Positions 12,041 to 23,861 of a DNA stretch of 64,000 nucleotides are shown here, one piece after another; within the stretch, counting starts at the first letter, position 1, and each line of letters opens with the position of its first letter. This stretch comes from Delphinapterus leucas. Taxonomy: Eukaryota; Chordata; Mammalia; Artiodactyla; Monodontidae. The stretch is taken from NCBI RefSeq assembly GCF_002288925.2, contig NW_022098069.1, forward strand, positions 71,404,099-71,468,098, in the 5' to 3' direction. The translations under genes and the position numbers were made by a program. Below the pieces are notes generated by a model, which was not told the DNA's origin, made no database searches, and was given only the letters and a program-made list of their open reading frames with translations.

Positions 12041-12101
12041 GATCTGCTTTTTATTTTATTTTATTTTATTTATTTATTTATTTATTTTTGATCTGCTTTT
12101 T
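12041..12101 (-). mobile_element. tail-only retroposition flanked by target duplication
   Basis: A pure (TTTTA/TTTA)n run of about 37 bp is bounded by two copies of 'gatctgcttttt' (12041-12052 and 12090-12101). This is what is left when target-primed reverse transcription copies only the 3' tail of a SINE or LINE transcript. Replication slippage is a possible alternative, but the exact 12-bp flanks favour retroposition. Confidence 0.6.
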
Positions 12102-12109
12102 AAAGAAAA

Positions 12110-13321
12110 GTCTCTTAGGGGACAAAAATTATTTAAGTAAGCTAACAGATTAATTTTTATACAAGTAGATGTGATAGATTGAAGCTATAATACAATTTCT
12201 TACAGAGATAAGTATGGGAGAATATATTTCTTTCTCAAATTACACAATTCTGTTTATGGTGGTCAGTAAAATGTTCCACTGAATACTGGTTCAACATTCA
12301 GTAATCATGGTAAAATAAAACGTGTCTCTATTTCTGTGGTTCTCTTTAAAGTTATTTATTTTCAGGGCAGCTCTCTGAAAAATGAACATTCTTTCATCCA
12401 TGTAAGTACAGAAAAATGAAGCTCTACTACCTTCGATGCAGTTTGTGTATTTATTTTATCAGTCCTCAGAAGTTTGCAAAATATATTGAGTCATGAAATG
12501 GGGAACTTACTATCTATCCAAAACTATGTTTGCAATTGGAGATTTCTCTTACAGTAGTGGCTTGGTACCTGGTAAGCGGTTTTGAGATTTGATCAGCCCC
12601 AATCCTTAAAACGCAGTTGCCTTCCCCTGCCTGCTCCATCACATGAAAAGAAGTAACAACTTTCTCTTCCTGTTAGTCTAGCTGCTTAAAAATAACACAT
12701 TCCAGCAAGGAGGGAGGGACATTACAAGCAACAGGACATATGAGACTTGCCAAGGGGGCCAGCATTTCCTGGCTCACAATTGCAGGAAAGGCTTTGCTCC
12801 ATTATCAATGGGACCTGGATGCTTTGATAGGCAATTGTTTTAAAAGCTAAACAACATTTGCAGTAGAAATATTGTGTGTGTTATACAAGGCTTGTGTGGA
12901 GGAAATATAGCACCAGATGGATCAGACAATAGTCTTGTCTCATGTTTTGTTCCTTTACTGGTAATAAAATAAAAACTAAAAAATATAGCCATATACAACT
13001 TTGCTTTTAATAAAGTCTCTGTTGTTTTAGAAAAGAATAGTGGAATTGTCATGAACAATACAGATTTCCTTTGCAATAATTGTTGATTTTAAAATGTACA
13101 GAAACAATGGAATATTCAAGACATCACAATCACTTTGAGCAAGGACATTCCTTATATAGCACGCTGAATCCATCATTTCCAGAGGAATTAGGACAAATGA
13201 TCAACTGTTTAGAAATATACTCCCCCTACAGTCAGGACAAAAGAATGACTTCTAAACAACTCGTTATTTAGGGAATATCTTGACTAATATTGCCTTGCTC
13301 TCTGAGCTCCTATAAGAAATT
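12110..13321. other. single-copy DNA
   Basis: No gene or named repeat. It includes the candidate motif cluster at 12697-12789. Confidence 0.45.
12697..12789. promoter_or_regulatory. candidate regulatory motif cluster
   Basis: A TEAD-type 'acattcca' (12697-12704) is followed by an inverted pair 'tttcctg' (12765-12771) and 'caggaaa' (12783-12789) around 'caattg', all in non-repetitive and somewhat GC-richer DNA. This rests on motifs only and is expected by chance at low frequency. Confidence 0.15.
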
Positions 13322-13390
13322 AGATGTAGATAGATAGATAGATAGATGATAGATAGATAATATATTATATAAATATGTATATTATATATA
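13322..13390. repeat. (GATA)n microsatellite followed by an AT-rich run
   Basis: Eight or so GATA/TAGA units with one interruption lead into 'atatattatataaatatg'. It is probably length-polymorphic. Confidence 0.9.
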
Positions 13391-14713
13391 TTCTCCACCT
13401 CTTAGAAAGTTCAGTAACTTTGACGATCTTTCAGAAGTGAGATCAGGAAAAGTTTTCTTTTTCTTTTTTTCTTTCTGAGGAAGCAGAGAGAAATGGACAA
13501 AAATAGATCTATATTAAATAAATACTATAAAAAATCTATTCATGATAAAGACTTGTGGGTACATGTCTTATCCTGAAGTGATAGAGAAGCTGACAATTTC
13601 TCTCTCAAATGCTGTGTGGCATTTGGTCATGTTCAGGCAGGTGCTGGATTCCCTTGCTCTGGGTCACTTTGGTTAGAGGGTCTGCATAGACGGGGCACAA
13701 TTCTCCATCCCTCTCCCCACATGAAAGCATACACTGATTAAAATATGTAGTCAGGCAAATTCTGATGCAGTGCTGGGATAATTGTGATTCCAACATGCTC
13801 TGATGTTACCCTTAAAGGGTCTCCCTCACTGCCTCCCTATAACTAAAAAGGTAGAGAAAAATGCATCCCAACTAGAGAAAGTAAAATTTAGACTAGATAA
13901 ATATTTCACAAATATGCAAGCTAAGCTTGTAGTATATGTTTACAAGAGATGGGAATTCCCATCATACACTCAGCACCCAGTTATCTTCTTTCATGTTGAG
14001 AATATCGTATGCCTTTTTTGGATGAATAGTTGACATGTGCCCTGCATGAAATCTGTAATCCTGGCAATTCTGACTCTTCCCTAGAAATCATTTTTGTTGG
14101 GGAATAAAGTGATAATAATTTGATTCAAAAATTTACTCTGGTTGTGGTATGGAAGGAAAATAGAAAAGAAAGAAACTATTGGTAGAGAGATCAATTAATA
14201 GATGTTGTGAAAATACCTTAAGAAATATTTAGAAGAAAAAATCCAATTATATGTTGAATATACTTGTTAAAAGAGTGGGAAAGTAATAAAGACTTGATAA
14301 TATTTCCATTTGGGATCATACTTAGATGGTAATTAAGATGCACCTTTGTCATTTATAGTAGCCAGTATTATGTAGTTTAAAAATTTTCCAAATCTTAAAC
14401 TATGATGTTGGAAATTTGCTTTGCAGTGAACAGTGTAATTTCATTTTATCAGCACATGGAAATAACACTACTTAGAAAGAAATAAATGGGTATGTATTAC
14501 TGCCTTTAGATGACTTTAGTTAATAAATTAATTTTGTTCTTTGCTTGAATTTAATTAATATACATTTTAGCAATCAAGAGGTGTTTTAAAATATTAAAAT
14601 TGAGGTAGTATAAATTAAAATCATGAGAATTATAATACATTCTGATTTCCTCCTTTTTTGGCTTGAAGACTGCCCTTTAATTTATATGATGATAAAAGAC
14701 ACAAATGATCAAA
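13391..14713. other. single-copy DNA
   Basis: Nothing recognised on either strand. Confidence 0.45.
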
Positions 14714-14726
14714 ATAAATTGGCTAG

Positions 14727-14943
14727 GGCTTCCCTGGTGGCGCAGTGGTTGAGAGGCCGCATGCCTATGCAGGGGACACGGGTTCGTACCGCGGTCCGGG
14801 AAGATCCCACATGCCACGGAGCGGCTAGGCTCATGAGCCATGGCCGCTGAGTCTGAGCGTCCGGAGCCTGTGCTCCGCAACGGGAGAGGCCACAACAGTG
14901 AGAGGCCCGCGTACAGCAAAAATAAATAAATAAACAAACAAAT
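14727..14943 (+). mobile_element. CHR-2-like SINE
   Basis: It starts 'ggcttccctggtggcgcag', with A and B boxes at the usual places ('tggcgcagtggtt', 'ggttcgtacc'), and ends in an (A)n/(AAAT)n tail. The target duplication 'attggctag' is exact (14718-14726 and 14949-14957) and extends imperfectly to the left. Confidence 0.95.
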
Positions 14944-14957
14944 AAATAATTGGCTAG

Positions 14958-17357
14958 TCTGTTTATTCTATTTTTTCATGTGTCTACCCACTACAATTTG
15001 CCATTTATTTATTAAAGAATATGCTTATGTAATTACATACTAAACATATGCTTATCAGGTGGTGATTCAGTATATGGTTTCAGTTGCCAACAGCAAAGCA
15101 GATTTTTAACAGGATTTGTTCAGGAAAACAGAAATTACTCTAGATAATTGAAACAGGAAGGTATTTAATACAGGGAGTCAGTGGCTTAAAATTTTTTTGA
15201 AAGGACTGGCGGAACAAAGTTCATGGAAAAGAGTAAAAAGTTTTCAGCAAATTAGGATATTTTAGAGCTGCCAAGAAATTACTGTTGATGATTTCAGGTG
15301 CCTTGAAATTAATTTTTTTAACTGATCTTTTCTTGATTCGCTTGATTTTAATCAAAATGGTCTGCAGAATATAGAACGGGCTAACTGTACATATTTGGAT
15401 TCTTATATGTTTATACGATTCACCATTGTTGCTGCCAGGCATTATTTCCTTCTGTCAGCTTGCTTATATGTATGGTTCCTATGGCAAAAAGATAAAATTC
15501 TCTTCAGGCACAAGCTGCAAATAAATTAATTCCAATTTCAAATTTATCAAATAACAACCAATTTTTCATCCTAAAATAATTTTCCAAGTTGTTTATTAAA
15601 CAAAGAAATTTAATTTTAAGCCTTCTAAAAATTAATGAAAATACTCAAAAACATATTTTTCCTGTGTCACCTTTATGTGAGCAAAGAGTTTGAAGGCTGC
15701 TAAAATAATAGGGATGAAGTAACTACTCCTAATTAAGGGGCTAAACTGGATGGGTCAGGTTTATGAGTGAGTGAAATCTAAAGGGGATTTGCAGTCTTCA
15801 GAGACCAGAGCTAGGAAAGGAAGAAGTCAGAAGATTTTTGGAGAAAAAGGTAATCATTTGCCTTTGAGAGCTATATTTGAATGTTTAGTAGGGACCCCTC
15901 TACTGCCCATGGTCAGGTAGTACCAAAGCTATTGGGCTAAGAGAATCTTTGGAGACTATAAAGACCACTGAGGAATGAGCATAGTAGAGAAAGCTATACA
16001 GGCCATGAATAAGGAGACAGAAAATTGTTTGAATATTAGCTTTGTTGATTACTAAGAGGGAGACTTTGAAGATATTTCTTAACTTTCCCAAGTATAGAAT
16101 TTTAAATCTGTAATAAGTGTATATGTCTTCCACATTCTCTTCATTGTGTTGCACATAAACTAATTTTTGAGAAAGTCTATCTACCCTTTCTGTTTTGAAA
16201 TCTGATCTGGTAGGAGAGTACATCTCCATTTGCCCAAATCTCATGGACCATGCCGAATTCTGAGGATCTTACCAGAGCAGCAAAAATTCACATAGAAGTT
16301 TTATAAAATACTTGAGTGGACTTACATAAAATCACTCTGTAGTTCTACCGTAATACTTCTTTGAAATATCTTGGAGTCCTTGAAGTGTAGAGGTGGTGGG
16401 TAAAGTAGTGAGGATGTCCAAAGAATCTTATTTCCAGGGAGAAACATATTATTTGACATAAAGAATGAGGAGTAAAACTATTTTTACAATCTAGTGGAAG
16501 AAGTTAAATTAAAAAGATAAATCAAGCAAAGTATTTTTTAAAATTAACGACGGTATTTGTAAAATAGAATTAGGCTCAGACGTAATATTTACTTTATTTT
16601 TAATACTGGCTCCTAATGGAACTTAAAAACAGCTGGTTTTGTTGATCTAATGGTTCCATGTAAGACTGAATAGGCAGAATCAGAATCATTAAAATTCCAT
16701 TTTCATCAGATTTGTGCTTGAGAAAACTAAGTATACTTTCATAGTAATTTATTATAGACATTTCTTTGTTTGTCTTAGATATATTATTAAAATGACAGAA
16801 GGGGATGAGATGAAATAGTACAGCAATTACACAGTTTAAAACTTTTCAATTATAGAGAAGCATTCAACTGCATCCTTCATTACCACCGTCTGTGTTGTAT
16901 ATATCACTTTAAGATTAATAGCAGGCAAGGTTTGTTTGTTTCCTTGTTTATATGGCATTCAGGTCAAGATAGGTTTTTCCCATCATTGGAGAATATTGTA
17001 AAAAGACAGTTATCTTTCTTGGATAGTAGGACATTCTCAAGGTTTTTCCCAGACTATCTCCCCACTCCCTCAAAAAACATACTGTACTGCCTCAAATCTG
17101 ACATATTTTTATTCAAAATAAACAGTACATTATCTTTTTACCTAACCTAGTAAAAGAAAGATTTTTGATAGTTGCATATTCCCATCTTCTGGAATGCTAA
17201 GTACAAGATTGGTTTAAATTTCAACAATAAGACTCAGGATTGGAGAAAAGCTGTCATTTCTGGTTTCCTAGAAATAATTTAATGTTCTGAATTGCATCTC
17301 CTCCTAGTGGCCTCATAGAGTTATCGCAATTTCCAGTGTGAGTAGCTCACTTTTAAC
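14958..17357. other. single-copy AT-rich DNA
   Basis: No gene is recognised. About 15120-15230 ('gaaacaggaaggtatttaa') resembles a common ancient repeat whose family I cannot name. A 114-codon minus-strand frame at 15900-16244 has no recognisable domain. Confidence 0.45.
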
Positions 17358-17432
17358 TTCAAATCAATTCAGTTCAGCTCACATCACTTCACTTCAATTT
17401 AATTCAATTCACTTTTGTTCAATTCAATTTCA
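17358..17432. repeat. degenerate (TTCAA)n/(TTCAC)n tract
   Basis: Repeated 'ttcaa', 'ttcac' and 'ttcag' pentamers with frequent mutations. It is followed at 17433-17500 by 'tttattgaatacttactga', a short L2-3'-end-like stretch in minus orientation. Confidence 0.65.
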
Positions 17433-17744
17433 CAAAAATTTATTGAATACTTACTGAACACAGTGAACACTCTGTTAGATGTTGCAGATTGAAAAGTGCA
17501 AAGGACTTCCATCTTTACCACAAATGAACTAATTTTATGAGCCAATGATTTTAATCACTGGTTGTAGCATATTTATTTATTTTTATTCTGTTCTCTTAAG
17601 TTAAATAGTAACAAAATAGTTAGTGCATTCCAATACAGATAGTTGGCTAATCCTCCTGTCCAAAGATGGCACCACTACTAAGGCTAAGTCAGCATTTGGC
17701 AGACAGAATCACTGTGCTGAGGTATCAAAGTCTAAATACAAAGT

Positions 17745-18140
17745 ATTGGGGGTGCTTGAATGTAGTGGAAAGCATGGTATAATGAATTACTTCTGAGAAG
17801 GCACCATGCTGGACTGGAAATGAATTAGCTTTTGGATTGGTGTCAGATATCCCTTTCTAGCCTGAATTCTGATACCAGTTGTGTGATCTAAAACATGTTA
17901 CCCCGGGAGATCAAGATGGCAGAGTAGGGGCACATGGAGCTCATCTCATCCCACGAACACAGCAAAAATACATCTGATTAGTAATAAAATGCCTTGATTG
18001 GTAATAAAATGCCCACCATAAAACCAGTAGTTTTACCCACCCTTGCTTTTACACCATTAGTGCAAATGTTAACACTGTGAAATAAATAATTTGTGTCTTA
18101 GAATTATTATGAAAATAGTTTGATCTTATAAAGGGGTTGA
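17745..18140 (+). mobile_element. MIR-type SINE, split by an insertion
   Basis: The left part (17745-17900) has the order of a MIR ('agcatggtataatg', 'ctggactggaaatga', 'gttgtgtgatcta'). The right part after 18016 ('gaattattatgaaaatagt') could be its continuation. An L1 5'-tip fragment lies between them. MIR is ancient and the match is by eye. Confidence 0.45.
17904..17975 (+). mobile_element. L1 5'-tip fragment
   Basis: About 70 bases ('gggagatcaagatggcagag', 'gagctcatctcatccca', 'aaaaatacatct') match the extreme 5' end of cetartiodactyl L1 5' UTRs as I remember them. Nothing downstream of the element follows. It is bordered on the right by a ~20-bp direct repeat containing 'gtaataaaatgcc' (around 17978-18013). 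Confidence 0.55.
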
Positions 18141-18469
18141 GGACCTCCAGGTATCTATGTCATACTTTTAGAGCCACTGACTGACAAAGACGAAGGGCAT
18201 ACTCTGAACTGGGTCAACTATAGGATCCCATGTTAAGTAAATAAGTAAATAATTAAGATGACCCACCGACATTTCTAATAGCATTTATCAACCATAGAGG
18301 CATGAATTGAATCAAACTAAAAGAGGTATTATGGGTGGCATTTAGACTGAAAAAAATCACTAAATGATTCTCATGTATTGATAGTTTTTGCCTCCCAAAA
18401 AGCAAAAGAGAAAAAAAGCTTGCTTTCTGTAGTAGATTTCATTATTTACTCTTGTCAAAATATTCACTG

Positions 18470-18785
18470 TCTTCTCTATAGGAGGATTATAAATTCCTTC
18501 TCTGTTGGCAGCCTAACTATATGATTCATTTTATCTAATGAAATGTGAGCAGAAGTAATGGGTGACACTTCTGAAAATAAGCTTTAAAAGATATTTCATA
18601 GTTTCACCTTTCTTTTGCTGCAGACTCAGCAATTTCCCAGCATGAGGACTATGTGGACCCAAACACAGCCAAGTGATTATATAATGTGAGCATTAAAAAA
18701 ATATTGTTGGGAGCCATCAGTATTTTGGGGTTGCTTTTCACTGTTGCATAACCGAGCCTAAACAGATACAACCTCTATGAAATGT
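18470..18785 (+). mobile_element. ancient LTR-like repeat, family not assigned
   Basis: Blocks such as 'aatgaaatgtgagcagaagt', 'ggtgacacttctg', 'ttttggggttgcttttcact' and 'cataaccgagcctaaacag' follow the order of a common mammalian LTR-type repeat whose 3' end resembles MaLR/ERVL elements. It is strongly decayed and I cannot name the subfamily. Confidence 0.45.
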
Positions 18786-19009
18786 GATGCAACTGTCATA
18801 ATGAAATCAGGCTAACGTTAAGATACAAGGATAATACAAAGAGACCTCAAAACAGTAGGGTTTTCTGAGATAAGGAAATATGGTAAGGGAATTAAAATTC
18901 AATAGTTGAACTTAAGTTATCATCAAAGGCAATAAAGGGCAGGGTTCATGCTGTAGAAAAGGAAGATAGAAAACTAAATCAATAATTACAGTTTACATTT
19001 ATAAACTGC

Positions 19010-19215
19010 CTACTAAATACTACGTCTGTGCTAACTCTTAACAGATTGTCATCAAATCCTCACATGATTTTAGGCTATTGATACTATTATTATCATCATT
19101 CAACTCATATGAAGAGAAGGCTTATAGAGATGAAAACATTTCTTAATTTGAACCAGGATTTAATCCCAGGCAGTCTGATTTAGGGCCTTATCTCTTAATC
19201 ACTCTGCTCTTTAAA
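19010..19215 (-). mobile_element. MIR SINE
   Basis: Reverse-orientation MIR: 'ctattgatactattattat', 'tatgaagagaaggcttatag', 'tttgaaccaggatttaatcc', 'aggcagtctgattta' and 'cttaatcactctgctctt' are in the right order. It is about 200 bp and has no intact Pol III boxes. Confidence 0.75.
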
Positions 19216-20017
19216 TAGGACATTTGCTTTTTATTTTTTTTTTTTTGCCACTCAACATCAATTTTCTGTATATAACAATTCCAGAAGTCTCCTTTGGAAT
19301 AATTTCCCCGTCTCGTTTTCAATCCTTTGTTTGGAATTGAATTCACCAGATCCACAGTGATTGATTCAAGTGGGCATATTTAAATTGGGGTAGTTGAGAG
19401 CCAATCCAAGGACATTTGTGTAACAGTTAAGGGGGAGAAACTCTTTTACCCCCTGGGATTTATTGACAACTATCTTGTAGTAATGAAGGGCAAAGCCAGA
19501 ACCAACAACTGAGAAATCAGAGCGAAGAAACAGAATGAGAAAACCCAACTCTAGGTCACATTGCTTGATCCTTGAACCAAATCACACATGAAGTCAAATT
19601 GCTCCTGGATGCTCTGAGTTTGTGAAACTCTAAATTCCTTTTATCATTTACATAAATTTGGTTCAAGTTTTCTTTCATTTCTATCTTAATCACTCTTCTG
19701 ACTTGTCATTTTTTTTTTGTTAATGTGTGTGTCTCTCTCATTAGTGAATTCTTTGATAACAGAGGCCATTGCTACCTCGCTCTTTCTTCCCAAGGCCAAA
19801 GACAGGCTGAAGTAAATTCTCAATGACTAAAGAGTCTCTCAAAGAACCAAACTATTATGGTTTGCTTGATGTAATAATGACGTAAACATAAATGTCTTTA
19901 ATTCTACTTTTTGTCCATTTGCTGGAGTGACATTAATCTTATTTATGATGATGGTAAATGGAATGATTTATAATCTTTAACCTACTTCAGCAGAATTTGA
20001 GATCATGGAATGCACAG

Positions 20018-20020
<3 letters not shown>
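19216..20020. other. single-copy AT-rich DNA
   Basis: Nothing recognised apart from short T runs. Confidence 0.45.

Positions 20021-20083
<63 letters not shown>
20021..20083. repeat. compound (TG)15(AG)17 microsatellite
   Basis: Uninterrupted TG repeats (20021-20050) pass directly into uninterrupted AG repeats. The frame that reads through it on the minus strand is an artefact of the repeat. Confidence 0.97.
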
Positions 20084-20086
<3 letters not shown>

Positions 20087-20499
20087 TAGTTTCTGGGTTT
20101 TTTTTCTTCCATTTAAATATTGAATTTGAGCATGACCACAGCAAAGGGTAAGATTCAACATACATACAGTGTGTCAGATTGTTACTTGAAGGACTGGGCT
20201 GCAGTGCCTGTGCTATTCTCATCACCAGCTGCTCTCTACACAGCCATGGAGCTGTGCAGTTGTGAAGTACAGTGTGAAGTACATCAGGATGGAGTTCCAT
20301 TAGATAAAATGGAAAAATTATTTGGTACTTTGTTTCCCATATTTGCTTGAGAAGATTAAGTTAACATTTGATTCACTGTTAACCCACACTCTCTACCATA
20401 AGCAAACTACATAAGATTTGGAGATCATCTTTAGTGAAATCCTTCATCTTACACAGTTGCTTTCACTATTAAGTAATTCAGCTAAAATTTTCTATTTTT

Positions 20500-20690
20500 C
20501 CAGACTTTGGAAGCCCTAGAGTCATAGAAGTTTAATGTTGGGAGAAGCTTTGGTGATAAACTAACACTTTAGTTTTGCTGACTTTGGAACAAACAGAAGG
20601 GTAAGTTGTTTACTTAAGGCCACCCAGGGAGGACACCAGAACTTGAATTCAGTTTCCAAAGTCTCAATCCAAAAATTTTTACACTTGATG
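20500..20690 (-). mobile_element. MIR-like ancient SINE
   Basis: 'tagagtcatagaagttta', 'ggccacccagggaggacac', 'cagaacttgaattcagttt' and 'caaagtctcaat' resemble the reverse-oriented core of MIR-class SINEs. The match is by eye only. Confidence 0.4.
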
Positions 20691-21600
20691 TTCTACTTAC
20701 CTTAGAGTTCAAATTAGAGTAGAAACAATACTTTCTTACATATTCTCTTTTATTTGGAATCAGATCTCTTTACTTTTACAGAATAATTAAGAAATAGGTA
20801 TACCTGACCTTGGAAAATAATCTTTTTGAACGATGAGTTACTTTCCTAGCATAGCTAATAGGGTTTTTTTCTAATATTATTTTGTTTATTCCAGTTATTT
20901 TACTAAACATTTGCTCTTCTAAAAAAATCATAGCTTTCATGATATATTTCCTATTTGTTTTCAGATGACTTAACTTCCAAAAGCCCTAACTTTGAGAAAT
21001 CTCAACATTGTCTTGTATTAACTTTTTATAAGACAATTTGTACCTTCTACAATAATTCAGTTTGTGCCTTACCTTTTTAGATTTGAAAGAATTCAATAAC
21101 AGTAGTCTAGTATACACATTGAATACAATGAAAACTAGTAGAAAATTTACAGAAGACATTCTCTCAACTGAAATTATTCACTTTTCCCTGAGAAACATTG
21201 ACCTATGCCCATATCATTCTGAATGCTATGGCCAATTTAAAATTTTCTTGGGCTATGTTCCAACTTTTGGGGAGAGAGAACTATATTTTTTGTTTTTATA
21301 TAATTTTATAAAAGTTTTACAGTCCTTTTGGCTTAAAATAATTACAACCCTCTTTTCCTAATGATTACGATCTCACTTTCTCATGTCTGTACTCATCTAC
21401 TTATTCTGAATCAATTAATAGGTGGAGATACTCGATTCCAACCATAAACTTTATTACAGAAAAATATTCCATAAATAACTAAACCTGCATCTTGAATCAT
21501 ACAAGTACAGCTACCTAAATAACAATACGATATAACAATTCAAATATCAATAAAGTTATTGATTGGTACCACATAATCTCCTAACAGAACAGTTTATAAG
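20691..21600. other. single-copy AT-rich DNA
   Basis: No gene or repeat is recognised. A 99-codon plus-strand frame at 21062-21361 has no identifiable domain. Confidence 0.45.
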
Positions 21601-21609
21601 AAGGCTATC

Positions 21610-21818
21610 GGGGCTTCCCTGCTGGTGCAGTGGTTGAGAGTCCACCTGCTGATGCAAGGGACGCGGGTTCGTGCCCCGGTCCGGGAAGACCCCACATGCC
21701 GCGAAGCGGCTGGGCCCGTGAGCCATGGCCGCTGAGCCTGTGCGTCCGGAGCCTGTGCTCCGCAACGGGAGAGGTCACAGCAGTGAGAGGCCCGCGTACC
21801 GCAAAAAAAAAAAAAAAA
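21610..21818 (+). mobile_element. CHR-2-like SINE
   Basis: A near-consensus copy from 'gggcttccctgctggtgcag' to 'gcgtaccgc' plus an uninterrupted A tail. Target duplications are 'aaggctatc' (21601-21609) and 'aagactatc' (21819-21827). Low divergence and a clean tail suggest a relatively young insertion. Confidence 0.95.
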
Positions 21819-21827
21819 AAGACTATC

Positions 21828-22319
21828 AATGTCAATATTTTGAAGCTTGAGACCAAGTATGTCACTTAAACTTTCTTAGCCTCAGGTGTAGAATAATAAT
21901 TGGGCTATTGAAAAATGTATATATGTAAAATGCTTAAAAGTGGTCAGGGTTGCCAAGGAAATTGATAGTTGTTACTCTGTAGTTCCCCTTTCTAGTTTAG
22001 AGTATTTCACTAATCTTTAACCTTTGCAACATCAGTGCTATTTTTATGCTCACTTGGATTGGTGTCACAGAGATGTCACTGTTGCTCACATTATGATCAG
22101 AGGAACAAGAAAAAACAGTTTCTTTGTTTTATTTTGTCTACAAGAGTTCTGGCTTCCCTTATGATTAGTTGGAAATAAAAAAAGAACTACATTTAGTCCA
22201 ATTTGGTTTAAAGCTTAATCCAATCCAGTAATTTTAACAGTCTTTTCAAAAAAATGACTGCTTGACTCTTTTATTTCCACTCTTCCCATGCACTTGATAG
22301 TCTCAAAGATGGTGTTAGG
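21828..22319. other. single-copy DNA
   Basis: Nothing recognised. Confidence 0.45.
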
Positions 22320-22990
22320 TTGAATTCGGGGATAGAGCCAATTGGGGACTTTTATGAACGTACAGGGGAAAAGGGAAGAGTCTTCGGATCCATCAGATAT
22401 TTATTGGTTTTCAGACCAGTGCTGAGTGGGTGTTCCATGTGTGCTGTAGTATTTCGCTGGCCTGGTCCTTTTTCAGGATTTTCTGCTGGCATTCGCTGCT
22501 GACATCTGGGGCTGATGAACACAAATTGCAATTTTTCTTTGCTCAATCAACAGCTCTCTGCTTACTCAGCCCTTGCTGCTTTGCAGACTCTCTGCCACCT
22601 CCTCTGTCTGGATCAAGTCACTCCACTCTTGGTCAAGCCACTCCACTCTGTCATAGCAGGTTCTTGCCACGTGGAAACCAAGAGAAGCTTGGGAGATCAT
22701 TCCAGACTCTATGACCCCATTTCTTTGTGCCTTAACCATACTGTTCCACCACATGGAGGCATAGGCTTCTTCGTGCAGTTAGACTTTTCCAAGTGTCCCA
22801 GATGGAGAACTGGACAAGATCTCTTTGTCCTCAGCTTCCTTATCAACTAATGGACCACACCCACTTCTGAAGGCCAAACGCAGAGAAATATCCCAGATAT
22901 AGGATATGTATCTGACAGCTTCCTTTCCTGGTATTTGCCTATAATGCCCAGGATTCTGAATGTCTGTTTATTTCTTCCTATCAGCCTAGG
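22320..22990. other. unassigned GC-richer block
   Basis: This stretch is visibly less AT-rich than its flanks and carries several overlapping short frames (94 codons at 22430-22714 and 111 codons at 22515-22850, plus strand). None has a domain I recognise. It contains a small direct repeat of 'tcaagycactccactct' (around 22615 and 22633). An old LTR or single-copy conserved DNA are both possible. Confidence 0.3.
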
Positions 22991-23668
22991 GCTTCCCACT
23001 ATTGTCTAGTTCACAGAGTTGGAGTCTTGAATGGTTAAAATGGGAGGTACAAAAATTTAAAAACTAATTTCTTCCTCAGCCATGCTTGGCTTTCAAATCT
23101 AGTAGCTTCTTGAAAATTCATATTTGTAATATCATAATCTGAATATTGATGTTTTATTTTCCTTTGCACTCCTACTTTAATAGTGTTAATCACTTTGAAG
23201 CAGATAGGTGCCTAGGGCTAACTAGGGAGAAGGTCTTGTCATGAAAATGCAAATGACAACACTTTAACTTTTTTTTCAAATATGATTTTTAGTATTTACA
23301 CTAAACTATTGCTATCTTTTCTATTTAAATTATTTATACTTATGATTTCAAATCAAAATTCTAATAATTCAATGCTTAAACCAGGTTACATGACAATATA
23401 TTTTGTTTCTATTTGTTTTTATCAGTTAATGTATTAACCTTCATCAGACAAGGAATAACACATATTCAGATACCATATGAAAATAACCTTTTCTTATGGT
23501 TCTTATAACAGTAAAGAGCAAACTGATGATCCTTAAATTGCTTATGAAAATGAATACAATTTTAAATAAAATTTGATATTTTAAATTAAAATTATTGAAA
23601 TAAAAATATTTAAATACTGATCAGATTAGTCACCCACCTACATTTATTAATGTAAGTAATGTGTGAGC
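22991..23668. other. single-copy AT-rich DNA
   Basis: Nothing recognised. Confidence 0.45.
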
Positions 23669-23775
23669 TTTTTTCTTTCTTTTTTCCTTTCTTTCTTCCT
23701 TCCTTTCTTCTTTCTTTCTTTCTCTCTCTTTCTTTCTTTCTTTCCTTCTTTCTTTCTCCCTTTTTTCTTTTCTTA
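23669..23775. repeat. polypyrimidine (TTTC)n/(TTCC)n tract
   Basis: About 105 bases of almost pure T/C on the plus strand, made of TTTC, TTCC and CTCT units. Mirror-repeat stretches within it could form triplex DNA in principle. Confidence 0.9.
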
Positions 23776-23861
23776 ATCCATTTTAGGCTATCACCATGAA
23801 TTCCAGCATTAATCCCAGCATGATTTTATGTAGAAAGAAGTGGTCAAGATAAACATTCATA

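Noticed and set aside
14727..14820. tRNA-like A and B boxes in the CHR SINEs
   Set aside because: The boxes are inherited from the tRNA ancestor of the SINE. No complete cloverleaf or mature tRNA gene is present.
19977..20300. 107-codon minus-strand frame containing long Leu-Ser and His-Thr runs
   Set aside because: The runs are the translated AG and TG microsatellite. There is no domain on either side.
23669..23775. Polypyrimidine tract as a splice acceptor or promoter element
   Set aside because: It is over 100 bases of simple sequence with no associated exon. It is better explained as a microsatellite.
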